Assembly: GCF_000524195.1 (NCBI RefSeq)
Contig: NW_020170404.1
Coordinates: forward strand, 948,997-1,012,996
Direction of reading: 5' to 3'
Length of the DNA: 64,000 nt
Source: Echinococcus granulosus
Taxonomy: Eukaryota; Platyhelminthes; Cestoda; Cyclophyllidea; Taeniidae
Each line of letters begins with the position of its first letter. Within the stretch, counting starts at the first letter, position 1. This document shows, piece after piece, positions 25,101-38,300 of this stretch. The position numbers were made by a program, and so were the translations under genes. The notes under the pieces are model-generated. The model searched no databases. It was not told the DNA's origin and worked only from the letters and a program-made list of their open reading frames with translations.

Positions 25101-27482
25101 GTCTCAGTTAGATCGGTTGAATTGACAGCGACAAGGTAGATGGGGGTAGCGCTTGACTTGAGAACAGTCACACTACGCCTTGACGCAAGGAATCTTTATC
25201 ATCATTAGTCCTAAAGTTTTATTTGTAGAAACCGCATACTTTTGTGCGGTTCTTTGCCTGACGCGGCACGAGTTTTCTGCCAATGCAACTTTATAAAACG
25301 GTTTTTCTTCTAGAAGCCATGTAAAAGCCTAGCCAGGAAAGGGTGATGGTTACCACTATGACTTAGAAGAAATGAGGATGAAACACTACCTTTCTTTCTC
25401 CCTCATTATAAAGCGCTAATCGCACGGGTCTGGAAGGCTCTGCATTGTTTTGTGGAGATCAGGCTTTCCTCTGCCTGATTGACTAGTCTTAACTGTTTCT
25501 GAAGGCTGAGTTTTACGCCCGTTCGAGTTTTTTTTCTCATGCTGAGTAGATAGATCCTAGCCGTGGCTGTTGTTTGGCCTTCTACAACAAATTCATTAGT
25601 GAGAAATTGCGTCTGAAGTCCATGACACACACACAAAGGGAGCCTGGTCTCCTGCGGATGAAGTGGGACTTTAGGGGGTGTGTGATGGGTGCTGAATCGT
25701 TGGCGGATCGCCAGTGATAATGTTCTTTCCCTTGATGTCATTTCCCATTGCAGGTCAGTCAGTGAACTGTAAAATCGCGCGACTTTACAACTTACGGAAG
25801 GGAACAAGTCAATCCTCCTTGAGGCGTATCGATGGACCCCATCCGCTCAGCTTCCGTCACGATTTTCCCATTCCAATTGATGTAGGCATAAATGAGTGGC
25901 TTTTTAATCACCCGTCATTGGAATCTCTCGACGTCTTAATTTCGAGTGATTTCAATTACCCATTATTATGGACAACAGGAAGTCTCCTTCGTCGCGATAT
26001 GGTGATGGCTGAGTGATTCATCACCACTTCTTACTGGGTTGTATGTCCTGCTACTACACCTTCTCCAAATGCTATGCAACAAACGTAACAAGAAGCTTAT
26101 CCAGGCTTGAAACCAAACTAACCTCAGTTTGACATTTGATGACGAGAGAAAAGCAGTGGAGAGTGCAGCAACGGACTGCGATGGCGCGTGAAGACAATCG
26201 AACTTTACAATTCCATATAAACTAAAATTCGTTACAGCGAGGGATACCAAAAATTCACAAACTTGTTCCATCATTTCGTATATGCCATTCCTTTTCATTT
26301 TAGCAATCACAAAGCGCTACTCTCTTCATTAAAAGGGCGTCTCTGAAACCCACCACGGGAGACTCCACACCCACTCGAACGTCACACCAGGCAACAACTG
26401 TCAAATGTATGTCTAACTTTAATAACTTCATGCCATTCACCAAGCAGGAATGTCAGCTGATGTTTAATTGCATCATTACTTTTAGCCGATAAAAGTCTTA
26501 CCGACCAGTCTACATATGAGAACGGAACGAGTGTCCCTTCGTACGCGAGGACACGGTCGAGCAGTTGTTCAGTCAATCCTTTACCTTCGACCGAGAGCAT
26601 AACCACGGACCCTTCGGAGTCACCTCAACCTTCTTCACCTGGTACTGCTCCATGCTACAAGGTCTCCGTTACAACCGATATTGCCGGTTCCGAGGTGTTT
26701 CGAAGTCGTCAAAGCTCCGAAGAAATCGCCAACATCGCTCTCCTTCAGCAGCACTTTCGGGAACAAGTGCTGATGGACATTGGTGGGGTTACTGGCGAGG
26801 AGCCTCAACAGGACGCTCCTTACACCTCTCACGTTTGGTGAGCACAATGGCTGGGGAGCTGGTCTGTCCAGTGATGGCTATACTGACTATGTAACTGCTT
26901 TCCGTCTCAAGGCTGCTGTCATTCAAACACGTGCTTCAGTACACGCACTTCCTCAACGTCTACATCAGCCTCCTATCTGCGTGGGATCTCATAATGCCCC
27001 GCGCCAACTTCTCCGCCCAGTGGCACAAAGTTTTGACATGGCTTCATGCTCGCTCGCGCCCCGATTTCTATCACCTCGGATTGGCCAAACCCCTCGACCG
27101 TCAGAGCCAAGTTCTTCTCTCCCCCGGTGAGTGGCGATCCGAACACATGCCGCCCGCGCTAACTCACCTGCTCAGCCTTCCATCTGTCCAGACAGAGATG
27201 GTTGGCCCTACGGGTCTCGCGGAATTCACTGCCACTCCGGCTGCTAAGACCGCGACCGCTAGTGCGGGTGGTAGCCTGATGCGCTGCGCAGTTTGCAACA
27301 TCACAGCGCGTGGTGTGATTGTGGCCTGCCCCCTCTGTCACCACGGCGGCCACATGGAGCACATGTCAGCGTGGTGCATGCGGCAGCGTGACAATAGTAC
27401 AAAGGTGGTCTGTCCGGCGCCCAATTGTGATTGTCACTGTTGGTATCTAAAGCTGCCCTCCGAACCTGCTACTGATAACTAA
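16159..27482 (+). CDS. WDR59: WDR59, GATOR2 complex subunit
   Basis: WDR59 belongs to GATOR2, which relays amino-acid status to TORC1 at the lysosome. Exons with consistent phase: 16159-16209 (tentative first), 16250-16291, 16371-16420, 16555-16681, 16957-17173, 17255-17343, 17649-17843, 18733-19009, 19581-19747, 19818-19869, 19951-20033, 20102-20491, 21413-21535, 21592-22140, 22224-22389, 22594-22666, 23325-23406, 23777-23889, 24232-24661, an unresolved part, 26486-26837 and 26912-27482. WD40 blades include INAVDWCP, ITVWDLRD, FWDLR, LRVWHLNN and LVSWSRDR. An RWD domain (from about 19951) follows, then GCLEPCIRK and FPRTSG, both typical of WDR59. The C terminus is a RING-like Cys/His cluster (RCAVC, CPLCHHGGHMEHM, NCDCHC). 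The total is about 1,400 residues, longer than human (974), owing to insertions in the RWD and linker. A Cys cluster upstream of the RING in human is not seen. Confidence 0.9.
22965..23060. repeat. Possible partial copy of the short dispersed repeat
   Basis: The stretch has a hairpin (22974-22993, cgtgggcctt paired with aaggccccacg, one bulged C) followed by gggccgtgccagcagcccc. This resembles the palindrome and ccatgccagcagccc block of the repeat copies near 31.5, 32.6 and 43.1 kb. It lies in a WDR59 intron. The match is short and could be chance. Confidence 0.3.
24662..26485 (+). other. Unresolved WDR59 interval with candidate exons
   Basis: The exon ending at 24661 closes in phase 0, while the exon starting at 26486 needs a preceding exon ending in phase 1, so at least one exon lies between. 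Two candidates were seen. One is 26334-26407, with an acceptor ttaaaag and donor GTATGT, whose end phase fits 26486. The other is an open stretch from 25759, after ggtcag, to about 25950. In human the matching part of WDR59 is a poorly conserved Ser-rich linker, so similarity does not decide the case. Confidence 0.35.
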
Positions 27483-28266
27483 CCTTATGAGCCGCGTTTT
27501 TTGCATTTTTTTTTTGATTTCTTTGGAGTAGTGAAAAGACAATCGTAATCATTTTAACTATCCGAGTTACTGTCTTGACGAAACGTTGCATTCATATCTA
27601 AACGTAAAGCGATGACTGCAACAGACGGCAATCTAAGTGTCACCTTACTTTGTAGGCCCGGACACTCATCCCAACCCACTCCCTCTTCAAAGAACTGATC
27701 TTGTATATGCAAGTACACAGGAAGGGATGAGAGTTAAAAGTGCACACATTTAAGATCGGAATGAAAAAAAGTGAAGTCTTCTCGACTTACTTCAGACGGG
27801 GATAGAGCAATTTATGGATGGAGTACAATTTCCTATTGAGGCATGGCGTAAAACGTTTTGCGTCGATGATACTGCGGGTGGACATTTGGAGGCAGACTCT
27901 GCTCTCCCCCTCAGTTTTGAATGGATTTCACAACTAGATAGATTCGACGTAGTGATCGCTGTACCCGATACAGGTGTCTATAAGCCGGACACGAACCGGA
28001 CAGGCAAAACTCAGTCAGTTATTTCACCTTTAAAACACCCAAAGGAAAACCTAACATTAAATTGGTTAACCTTTTGAGAACATGGGAGCAACAATAGTAC
28101 GCCCAAAAACCCCACCAGCAAATTTTGGAACCTGATCTTGAAAGTATTGGGACCCAGAAGAATGGAGCAGCCACAGATTCATTAAATGAGGTACATAAAA
28201 GCGACGAACACGTGGACAGACCGACAGACAAAGTTTAAGTACAAATGCAGGAGGGATTGGTGTTAA
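27483..28266. other. Intergenic region between convergent WDR59 and SMARCE1
   Basis: About 780 bp separate the two stop codons. An open frame of 87 codons (27814-28077, plus) is present, but it shows no recognisable domain and no codon pattern like its neighbours, so it is not called. No clear polyadenylation signal was found for either gene. Confidence 0.5.
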
Positions 28267-31263
<2,997 letters not shown>

Positions 31264-31526
31264 TCAATTACTTACTGACACTTTTCCAGAAAAATTTCTC
31301 TAAACACCCCTAAAATTCTAACCTACTTGTTAGGGTTTGTCTTGCATCAAAATCAGCACAAGAAGCAAAACAGATACGATGGAAAATTAAAAAAATGATT
31401 GTTATAGAAGTTTGTGCTGCATCTGGTTTGGTGCAACAACCAATTTAGAAATGGGACTCTACCAAAACCAAAAGTCTAACAATAGCGGTATTACAGCCAT
31501 TGCTGCGATGCAGTTGGAGCAACTAA

Positions 31527-31660
31527 TTCCAGTTCATGGCCTTTGGGCCATGCCAGCAGCCCACATACCTTCTTTATGTCAAATATATATATTCTACCCC
31601 AGTATTACTTCTTTTTTTATTTTAGAAAAGTCCTGGGGAGCCATACTGATGGCATCGGAG
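31527..31660 (-). repeat. Short dispersed repeat, copy 1
   Basis: The copy begins with a perfect hairpin at 31535-31552 (catggcc, loop tttg, ggccatg). It continues gccagcagccca, a ttctttatgt block, atatatattct and accccagtatta. The order of blocks matches the copies at 32578-32705 and 43044-43180. On the minus strand the copies share a coding-like phrase close to WGRIYIFDTEKVCGLLAWP, suggesting descent from a protein-coding element. The strand given follows that reading. Confidence 0.6.
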
Positions 31661-32449
31661 AGCGAATCCGATCTTAAAGGACATCTATCCTGATTCCTAC
31701 CGCTAGGTGATAGATCTCAACGGAGCAGAAGAAGTACGTATGCGACGGATGGACGAATCAGCAATGACTCCAAGCAGAAGGACTGAAATTGGCGTTTACC
31801 ACAGGCAACCACCCCAGTCCCTTTTTCAGCAGGAAAGCTGGTAACAACTGAAGTGACACTGGACGTGAACCATCTGGGAATTTCTCTACAGTGTCTACAC
31901 AAAATTATCGATAAAATGAACGTGCGATACCTCCTCTACTTCCTTACTAACTGGATAGAGCCCGAATGGGTATGACGGGATAGCTGCGAAGTAAGAACAA
32001 CGTGGCTAGGAGGAGCAGAAGCACAACCCTTTCTCTACAGACCTGTGTTATACCTCAGCCTCCTTTACCTAAGTCCGCCTCAAGCCAGTGCACTTACACC
32101 TGCCTGTGGACATACATGAATGCTAGCACAATCCTCTGTCTCTGAATCCAGTTCCCAAACGGAACAAAACGTCAGATGCGGCTGGATTTTTAGGAAAAAT
32201 AAGTGACGTTGAGGTCAAGTATCACCTCAGATGCATGAAAGTTTGGTGACAGGCACAGCCGGCTCGCCGGTGTTTCTTTACAGCATCGACTTTGTTGTGA
32301 TGACTGATGCGGGAGTTTGAGCAAAAGGAGCACTTGGGACAACGCGCAAAAGAGAAGAGTAGATGTGTAATGCGCTGGATGTTCGTTTAACAGCCGATTT
32401 TGGCAAGAGTCTACTTTGTTTTAGAGATTCTACTTAGCTAGATGAGCAC

Positions 32450-32570
32450 GCCTTAAACCATGCCAGCAGCGCATATACCTTCTCTGTGTTGAACATATGT
32501 GTAATACAATGGTGGTTTGTCTCTCGGTATTGGTGATGGACCACTTTTTTACTTTGAAATACCCTTTTTG
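32450..32570 (-). repeat. Short dispersed repeat, copy 2 (partial)
   Basis: This partial copy starts at aaaccatgccagcagcgcat and continues ataccttctctgtgttgaacat, matching the copies on either side. It lacks the left arm of the hairpin and drifts after about 60 bp. The minus strand reads HMFNTEKVYALLAW, close to the phrase shared by the other copies. Confidence 0.5.
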
Positions 32571-32577
32571 CTTCTTG

Positions 32578-32705
32578 CTGGGTGGGCTGGCCTTCGGGCC
32601 TTGCCAGTAGCCCAGACACCTTTTCTGTGCTGAGTATATATATTCTGCCCAAGTATTGTGCCTTCTTTCGCCTTCAGGGAAGTCTCGAAGCACTGCATCC
32701 AGCAA
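32578..32705 (-). repeat. Short dispersed repeat, copy 3
   Basis: This is the fullest copy. Its blocks are ctggccttcgggccttgcca, gtagcccagacac, ttttctgtgctgagtatata, ttctgcccaagtattgtg, gccttcagggaagtctcg and gcactgcatccagcaa. It shares ttctgcccaagtatt and the cagggaagt block with the copy at 43044-43180. On the minus strand a frame reads HNTWAEYIYS. The family is not recognised; a SINE or a fragment of a longer element are both possible. Confidence 0.6.
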
Positions 32706-33550
32706 CCTTACCAAAATTATTTTTATTCTTGGTCGTAGCCAGAATAGTACAATATGTTTTTGCAACCATTTTTGCTAACTACAGTTGTGAGCCAAATTAT
32801 ATATTCCCCATGAAATATGCATGAAATTCTGTAATATGCGTTATGTGACACATATGCTGCCATGTATATTTAGCATTGTAATGCTGCTCCTTTTTTTCAA
32901 CATATATCTATCCAACTATGGAATATGATTTGGCTGTGAGCGATGAAGTTGCAGCCACAGCTAAACAAATACTTTGAGCTGTTACACATAAATCACTTGA
33001 AATTGAGCAACATATCCTCACTTCTGGAAGTATTACTTTTAATGTGATTTGAATGTACCTACGTACAATTAGACGAGGGACCTTGGTGCGCATTCTAAGT
33101 GCTTGTAATGGTCTTGAAGGTCTCACGAAGCTATTTCTAGTGGACAGTTGTCGCAGAAACAATGTGTTGCTCTTCCACAAGGTGGTAGTAGAAGTAGGCC
33201 AGATCCTCTGACTTATTTAGTACCGGTTTGGCCTAATTTTTAGTATATTCCTAGTCTTCCCGAGTAACATAATTGCGTTCCATTTTTTAAAACTATAACT
33301 CATTATTGATTTTGCTTTCTAATTCCCTCAACTTACAATATTTGAGTGACTTTGTAATCCGGCCTTGTGAGAAGCAAATGAATGAAATAGTTCTAGATGG
33401 TTATCTGCCAATGAATTATTAGTTAACAATGGTTTTTTTACTAATATACTTCTTGCATGACCACAGTGTATATGCTCTTGTTCGAATTCGCTACTTTGTG
33501 GTGCTAATTAAACATAATGTATGGGCAGGTGCTATTTTTTGACTCCAGGA

Positions 33551-34687
33551 ATGAATAGTGAACAACGGCAACGTCTGAGTCGGATGCAGGTTGATTTCGT
33601 GAAGGGACTGCGTGACATCGAGGAGATTACCGATTACCTCCTTTGCCATGAAATTCTTTCGCGGACTCAGGCAGAGAAAATCCTCTCCTCTGGTCCCATA
33701 ATCGCTGATCAAGTTCGAACCCTCCTCAATGTTTTAGTCCGCTGTGGTCCCGATGCCTATGATACTTTCGTATCCGCCCTTTCCGAAACTAATCAGTCGT
33801 CTCTCGCCGAAAAAATGGCTAATTTAAACACAAACCCTCCACCAGTACCTTCAGTTTTACCTTCAGCCAAGGTGGAAACTCATGTTTCGGAGCAGCCCAC
33901 GCAGTCGCTTGCTGCATACCCCGTCAACTCTACTCCCCGCGGCCACATCCTCCTAGTAAACATTTCAAACTTCGAAGTGGGCTCAGGTCTCAGCAACCGA
34001 GTTGGTTCATCAGAAGATGTTGCCGCCTTAAAATCCCTCTTTACCGACCTCGGATACTACGTCGAAGTACTTCTAGATCCCACCGCCACTGCCTTGGAGT
34101 CTAATCTCAGCGCCTTTATAAAAAGCCCCAGTCACTATAACGTTGACACTGGTGGTCTCATTGTAATGTCCCACGGAGTGCAGGACTATATCTACACTGC
34201 TGATGGAAAACTCTTTGCCATTAATGATATCCTCGAAGCCTTCACGAACAAATCCTTCCCAGCCCTAGCTGGCAAACCCAAGTTTATTCTTTTTCAAGCT
34301 TGTAGAGGGGAGGAGAAGGATCGGGGATATATATACGAGCCAGATAATGCAAGTTTTGTTGCATCCCCGTTGGAAAGCGTGGACGCTGGGGTACATAAGA
34401 CATTGTGGAAGTGTCTGCCTTACATGAGTGACTATATAATCGCCTACTCCACCCTACCAGGCTTTGTGTCCTGGCGCTCGGAGAAGGCTGGAAGCTGGTT
34501 CATCCAAATTCTCGTCGATGTGTTTCGCAAGTACGCTAGCTCCCTTCATGTGCTCGACCTACTGACCGAAGTTAATCGCCGTCTGGTGGAGGAGTCGCAG
34601 GAGCGCGAATTTAAGCAGATCACCCAGCAGTCGCACACTCTCACCCGACCCTTCTATCTCGCTGGCACACAATCTCAACCAAGGTGA
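33551..34687 (+). CDS. CARD-containing initiator caspase (caspase-2-like)
   Basis: This is a cysteine protease of family C14 that cleaves after aspartate and starts apoptosis. The 378-residue protein is encoded in one exon. Residues 1 to about 90 form a CARD; the end of it (GPDAYDTFVSALSETNQSSL) is closest to the caspase-2 CARD. The catalytic domain has His208 in MSHG and Cys251 in QACRG. The linker EESD-like site is LESVDAG, where cleavage would separate the large and small subunits, and WRSEKAGSWF is the substrate-binding loop of the small subunit. An in-frame ATG at 33521 would add 10 residues. The ATG at 33551 is preferred because a pyrimidine-rich tract and a ccag acceptor end 2 nt before it, as in a 5' splice or spliced-leader site. 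Its gene neighbours give no pathway link. Caspase-9 is the main alternative. Confidence 0.93.
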   Translation: MNSEQRQRLSRMQVDFVKGLRDIEEITDYLLCHEILSRTQAEKILSSGPIIADQVRTLLNVLVRCGPDAYDTFVSALSETNQSSLAEKMANLNTNPPPVPSVLPSAKVETHVSEQPTQSLAAYPVNSTPRGHILLVNISNFEVGSGLSNRVGSSEDVAALKSLFTDLGYYVEVLLDPTATALESNLSAFIKSPSHYNVDTGGLIVMSHGVQDYIYTADGKLFAINDILEAFTNKSFPALAGKPKFILFQACRGEEKDRGYIYEPDNASFVASPLESVDAGVHKTLWKCLPYMSDYIIAYSTLPGFVSWRSEKAGSWFIQILVDVFRKYASSLHVLDLLTEVNRRLVEESQEREFKQITQQSHTLTRPFYLAGTQSQPR

Positions 34688-35353
34688 TCTTGCATCCTCC
34701 CTCTAAAGGAAGCGAGTGAGAAGCAGTGAACTTCTACATCTGTTAGTCACTTTCCTAATTATTAGCTTTTCTTTACTTGACATCCGTGTTCTCGGTCGTG
34801 TCTAGTTGCAAATAATGGGCCATAAAGGTAAAGCCGGCGTGTTTACATCCAACGGCAACGTCCTAGCGTCGCGTTCAATGTAGCTTATTCTATCAATGCA
34901 TTACTAGTCAAGTTGCTGTAACAGACCGATAGTCGCAATGGGGATATACATGACCCCTAATTCATCTGCTGATCGGTACTGTTTAGTCTCCAGTAAGGCC
35001 CAAATGTGATAAGGAGCAGCAAAATCGCGGGCGAAAATAACATCTCGTTGGACCCAGTGGACTGATGAACCTCGGGATACATGGCCGGTCATCTGTACGA
35101 GTCAGGATTAATCCTCACACTACTACTAACTATGATCAGTAGTCAATGCAAAAGGAATTAAGGCAATTTTGGTGTTTGATGCTTAAACTGTTTTGTAGCT
35201 GTTAAATCTGTAATGTTAACTAAGTGAACAGGTGACTGACAATTGAGCAACGGCGGTAAGTATAGGTTTGGAATGGCAAAAAAGCAATAAAACATAGTGT
35301 ATAAATTTTACAATTCAGGAGGACTGTACATAGGTGGGCAAGCGTAACCAGTT
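34688..35353. other. Intergenic region between convergent caspase and TFIP11
   Basis: About 666 bp lie between the two stop codons. A plus-strand AATAAA at 35286-35291 is the only canonical polyadenylation signal seen and would give the caspase a 3' UTR of about 600 nt. No gene is supported. Confidence 0.45.
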
Positions 35354-38300
35354 CTACTCAGCCATCGCCATGAGTTCATTGAAGGAGACGGGATGCCAAC
35401 CGGAATCATACGAATTGAAGCAGAAGGCGACATTGCGGTCGAAAAAGACCTGCTGTGCCTCTAGACGGTACACTTGTTTGCCCTCGTGGAAGCGATTTGC
35501 AATGGGAAGGAAGAGGAAGCCTCTCTGAGCTGCCGTCTGTTCCACCTGTTCCCTCAAATTCGTCGGTGGAAGTTGTGGTAGAGGCACGAACGGTGGACGA
35601 CGTGCAGTACCACTGTTGGGAGGCCCCGAGGCCAGCTGGGAATTCGGTGCTCTTCCGTACGACAAGGCCTCCTGAAATGGCAATACAATGAGCGTGTTCA
35701 GGGCGGCCACATAAACCCGTAGTAAAGAACATGAAAGACACTAACCGGAGTTATTCCACGCATCGCACATTCCATGAAGTTGAGGGCCTTCGTGAGCGCG
35801 TCCTTGATACTTGGATAATCCATCAACTCGGGGGGGATTTGACCCTTCCAACCCGAGTACCAGGCGCCGATTTCGCTAAAAATCTGGCCGGTGGAGGGAG
35901 CGTGACGATTGCGCGAATCCACAGCTTGGGTGAGCCACTCGGAGAGACAATGGAGCCAGCGTGGCAGGAAGAAGCGCTCGAGGAGGTCGGCTATTACTGC
36001 TGGGTCGACAATTTCCAGCCAACGCATCACCCAGTTCCAGGGCTCCATATTCTGGTCCGCAGGATTTATCTGGTGACGAAAGACGCAACAGCTAAAAGTT
36101 CCCACCCCTTTAAGTATCAGGTTCAGGAGTCGACGTCTCTGCATAACTTGAGCGGGTAAAATTACCTTTGCTTACTGCCCTAGCACAAAACGGACCATAT
36201 TTGCGTATGTGTTACGAAAGCCCTAGAAATTCTGTTTTGGAATCTGCTCTTTGATTGGCTCCAGGAGGACAAATAAATCTCAGATTAAAATAGGATACAA
36301 CGGCTTTTTTGCACGAGAAGGATACGGTTACGGAGCGAAATTCTACACCTTCACATGGGGGGCCATTTCTGTTCCTTCAACCAAGTCATTACTGGATCTC
36401 ATCCTGCACTACTATTAACAGACTACAATTAATCTTCATTAAGGAGGTGTTCTGGTAAGTCTAGCAAGGACGGGAGACCAAGGAAACAAGACTTTTTACC
36501 AGAAAAGCGAGTTCTTGATCTTTTTTACACCAGCATACGCAGACAAAGGGGTTAAATAGACAAACGGGCGCACAGCTTAGTAGGTACTAGACTGTAAACC
36601 AGCCACTACTCAGCAGCTGAATTGACTTCAGATTTCTTGACTAGCTTGTATAACGAAAGCTTGAAGATTTTAATGCCCAAGAGAAAAATCGAGAAAGGAA
36701 TGTAACAGCCGAACGAACACACTGTTGCAGGGATTCGGCGGACCATCCAAGAGGTGCACAAACAACATCTCAGCATTCAGTGGAGGGTGAGTTAAAGAGC
36801 CCATGGTATAGGCTAGGCAAGGAGAAAAAAGAACCCGCTTGGTAATCTTCATACCACTTATGCAAATAACCTCAAACGGTCAGTGTGCAGTAGAATAGAA
36901 CTGCTGCCACGTGCATGGCACAGAACACCTCCTAGGATTACACTAGGATGCAACAAATAACGACTTAATACACATTAAACACCACCAACAAAGGAGTTGA
37001 ATAATCAAGTATCCACGAAGTGAAACAGCTCAAAAATCTGGTGTTGGTACGAACAAACCACCGTTACCCTTCCAGCACTACCATCAATTGATATCCCTAT
37101 TCATAATATCTTAGAGGTAGCAACGCACCAGTAAGAAGGTGGAAAAAGGCGGATTTGTCTGGGGAGTCTGTATAAAGATAAAGAAATAGATAAGATCTCA
37201 TACTGTTGAGTAGGTTTATGCTTACACGCGCTAAATGCACAAGGAACACGGACAAAGGGATCAAGTAACCAAGCAAACACAGCTAAATGGGTTCTGGAGA
37301 GCAAACAATTGAGGGACAACTAGTAGAGAGGGGAAAAAAGGGAGAAAACCTGCCTGGAAGGTTTGCATGACCAGAGCCAACTTGGGCACGACATTGCGAC
37401 TTAAGAAGATGGTCATTTGGGTCATAGGGATGACATTTCGCCAGGGCAGGAGAACTGAGCTGGCGGAGGCGTCAGAGGGATGCCAGTTGGTGAGGCAAAG
37501 GGCTAGTTTGTGCAACACCACCTCATGCACAGTGGCGAGGCGAGAGGCCCCACCGAACCATGGCAGCCAGGGGTGCAGCCACGTGTGGATGGGCACCGTG
37601 TCTGTCAGTGGGTTCCACGCCTCCACTGCCGTCTGAAGGTTAGAAAGAGAAGGAAGCTTAACGTTATCACAGCCAGTGATCAATTGACAATTAGACCATA
37701 AGCCGTCGCAAACTTCACACGGGATGTGTGAGGCGTACCCGAAGACGGGGCAGCACTAGTCCATCAAGGAGGTCGTGTTGAAGAAGGTCCTCGGGCAGGA
37801 GGGATTGCCAGGCCTCGAAGACAGCGAGTAGGCGTTCGCAGTCATGCGGGTCCCACTCCATGGTGACGCAGCGTCGCGCCGACGGTAACCAACTCGTCCG
37901 CAAGAGGATCTCAAAGGCGCCCGCATCGTCCAAGGCGCTGCGCCACTCCATCAACGCAGAGACGCCATAGCTTGGATTCTGGTGGAGAGAAGGAAAGGGA
38001 GACACATATTTGAAGTTTGGATGAGAAGGACGTAACAAGTGTTAAAATCAAAATCCAAGGACTAGGCAACTGTTCGGGCTCTGGCAGCAAAACGGGCTAT
38101 TCACAATGGAGAAGCCTGGGTGAAAATGAGTAGAGAAAAGGCACATCAAGGCCAGTGATCACAGTTGAAGTTACATCGGGTTCGCATACACATGTACACG
38201 ATCATATAACAAACACAAGTGTACGTAAAATAACTTCAGATTGAATCGTAAATTTCTCCAAACAATAAAACATTCGAACTGTGTATAATCTACCCTATCA

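Noticed and set aside
27814..28077. An 87-codon open frame in the gap between WDR59 and SMARCE1
   Set aside because: No recognisable domain, no splice or transcript evidence, and length is within chance for this base composition.
33521..33550. The upstream ATG of the caspase frame
   Set aside because: An acceptor-like ccag lies between it and the next ATG, and the CARD begins after the second ATG. It is kept only as an alternative start.
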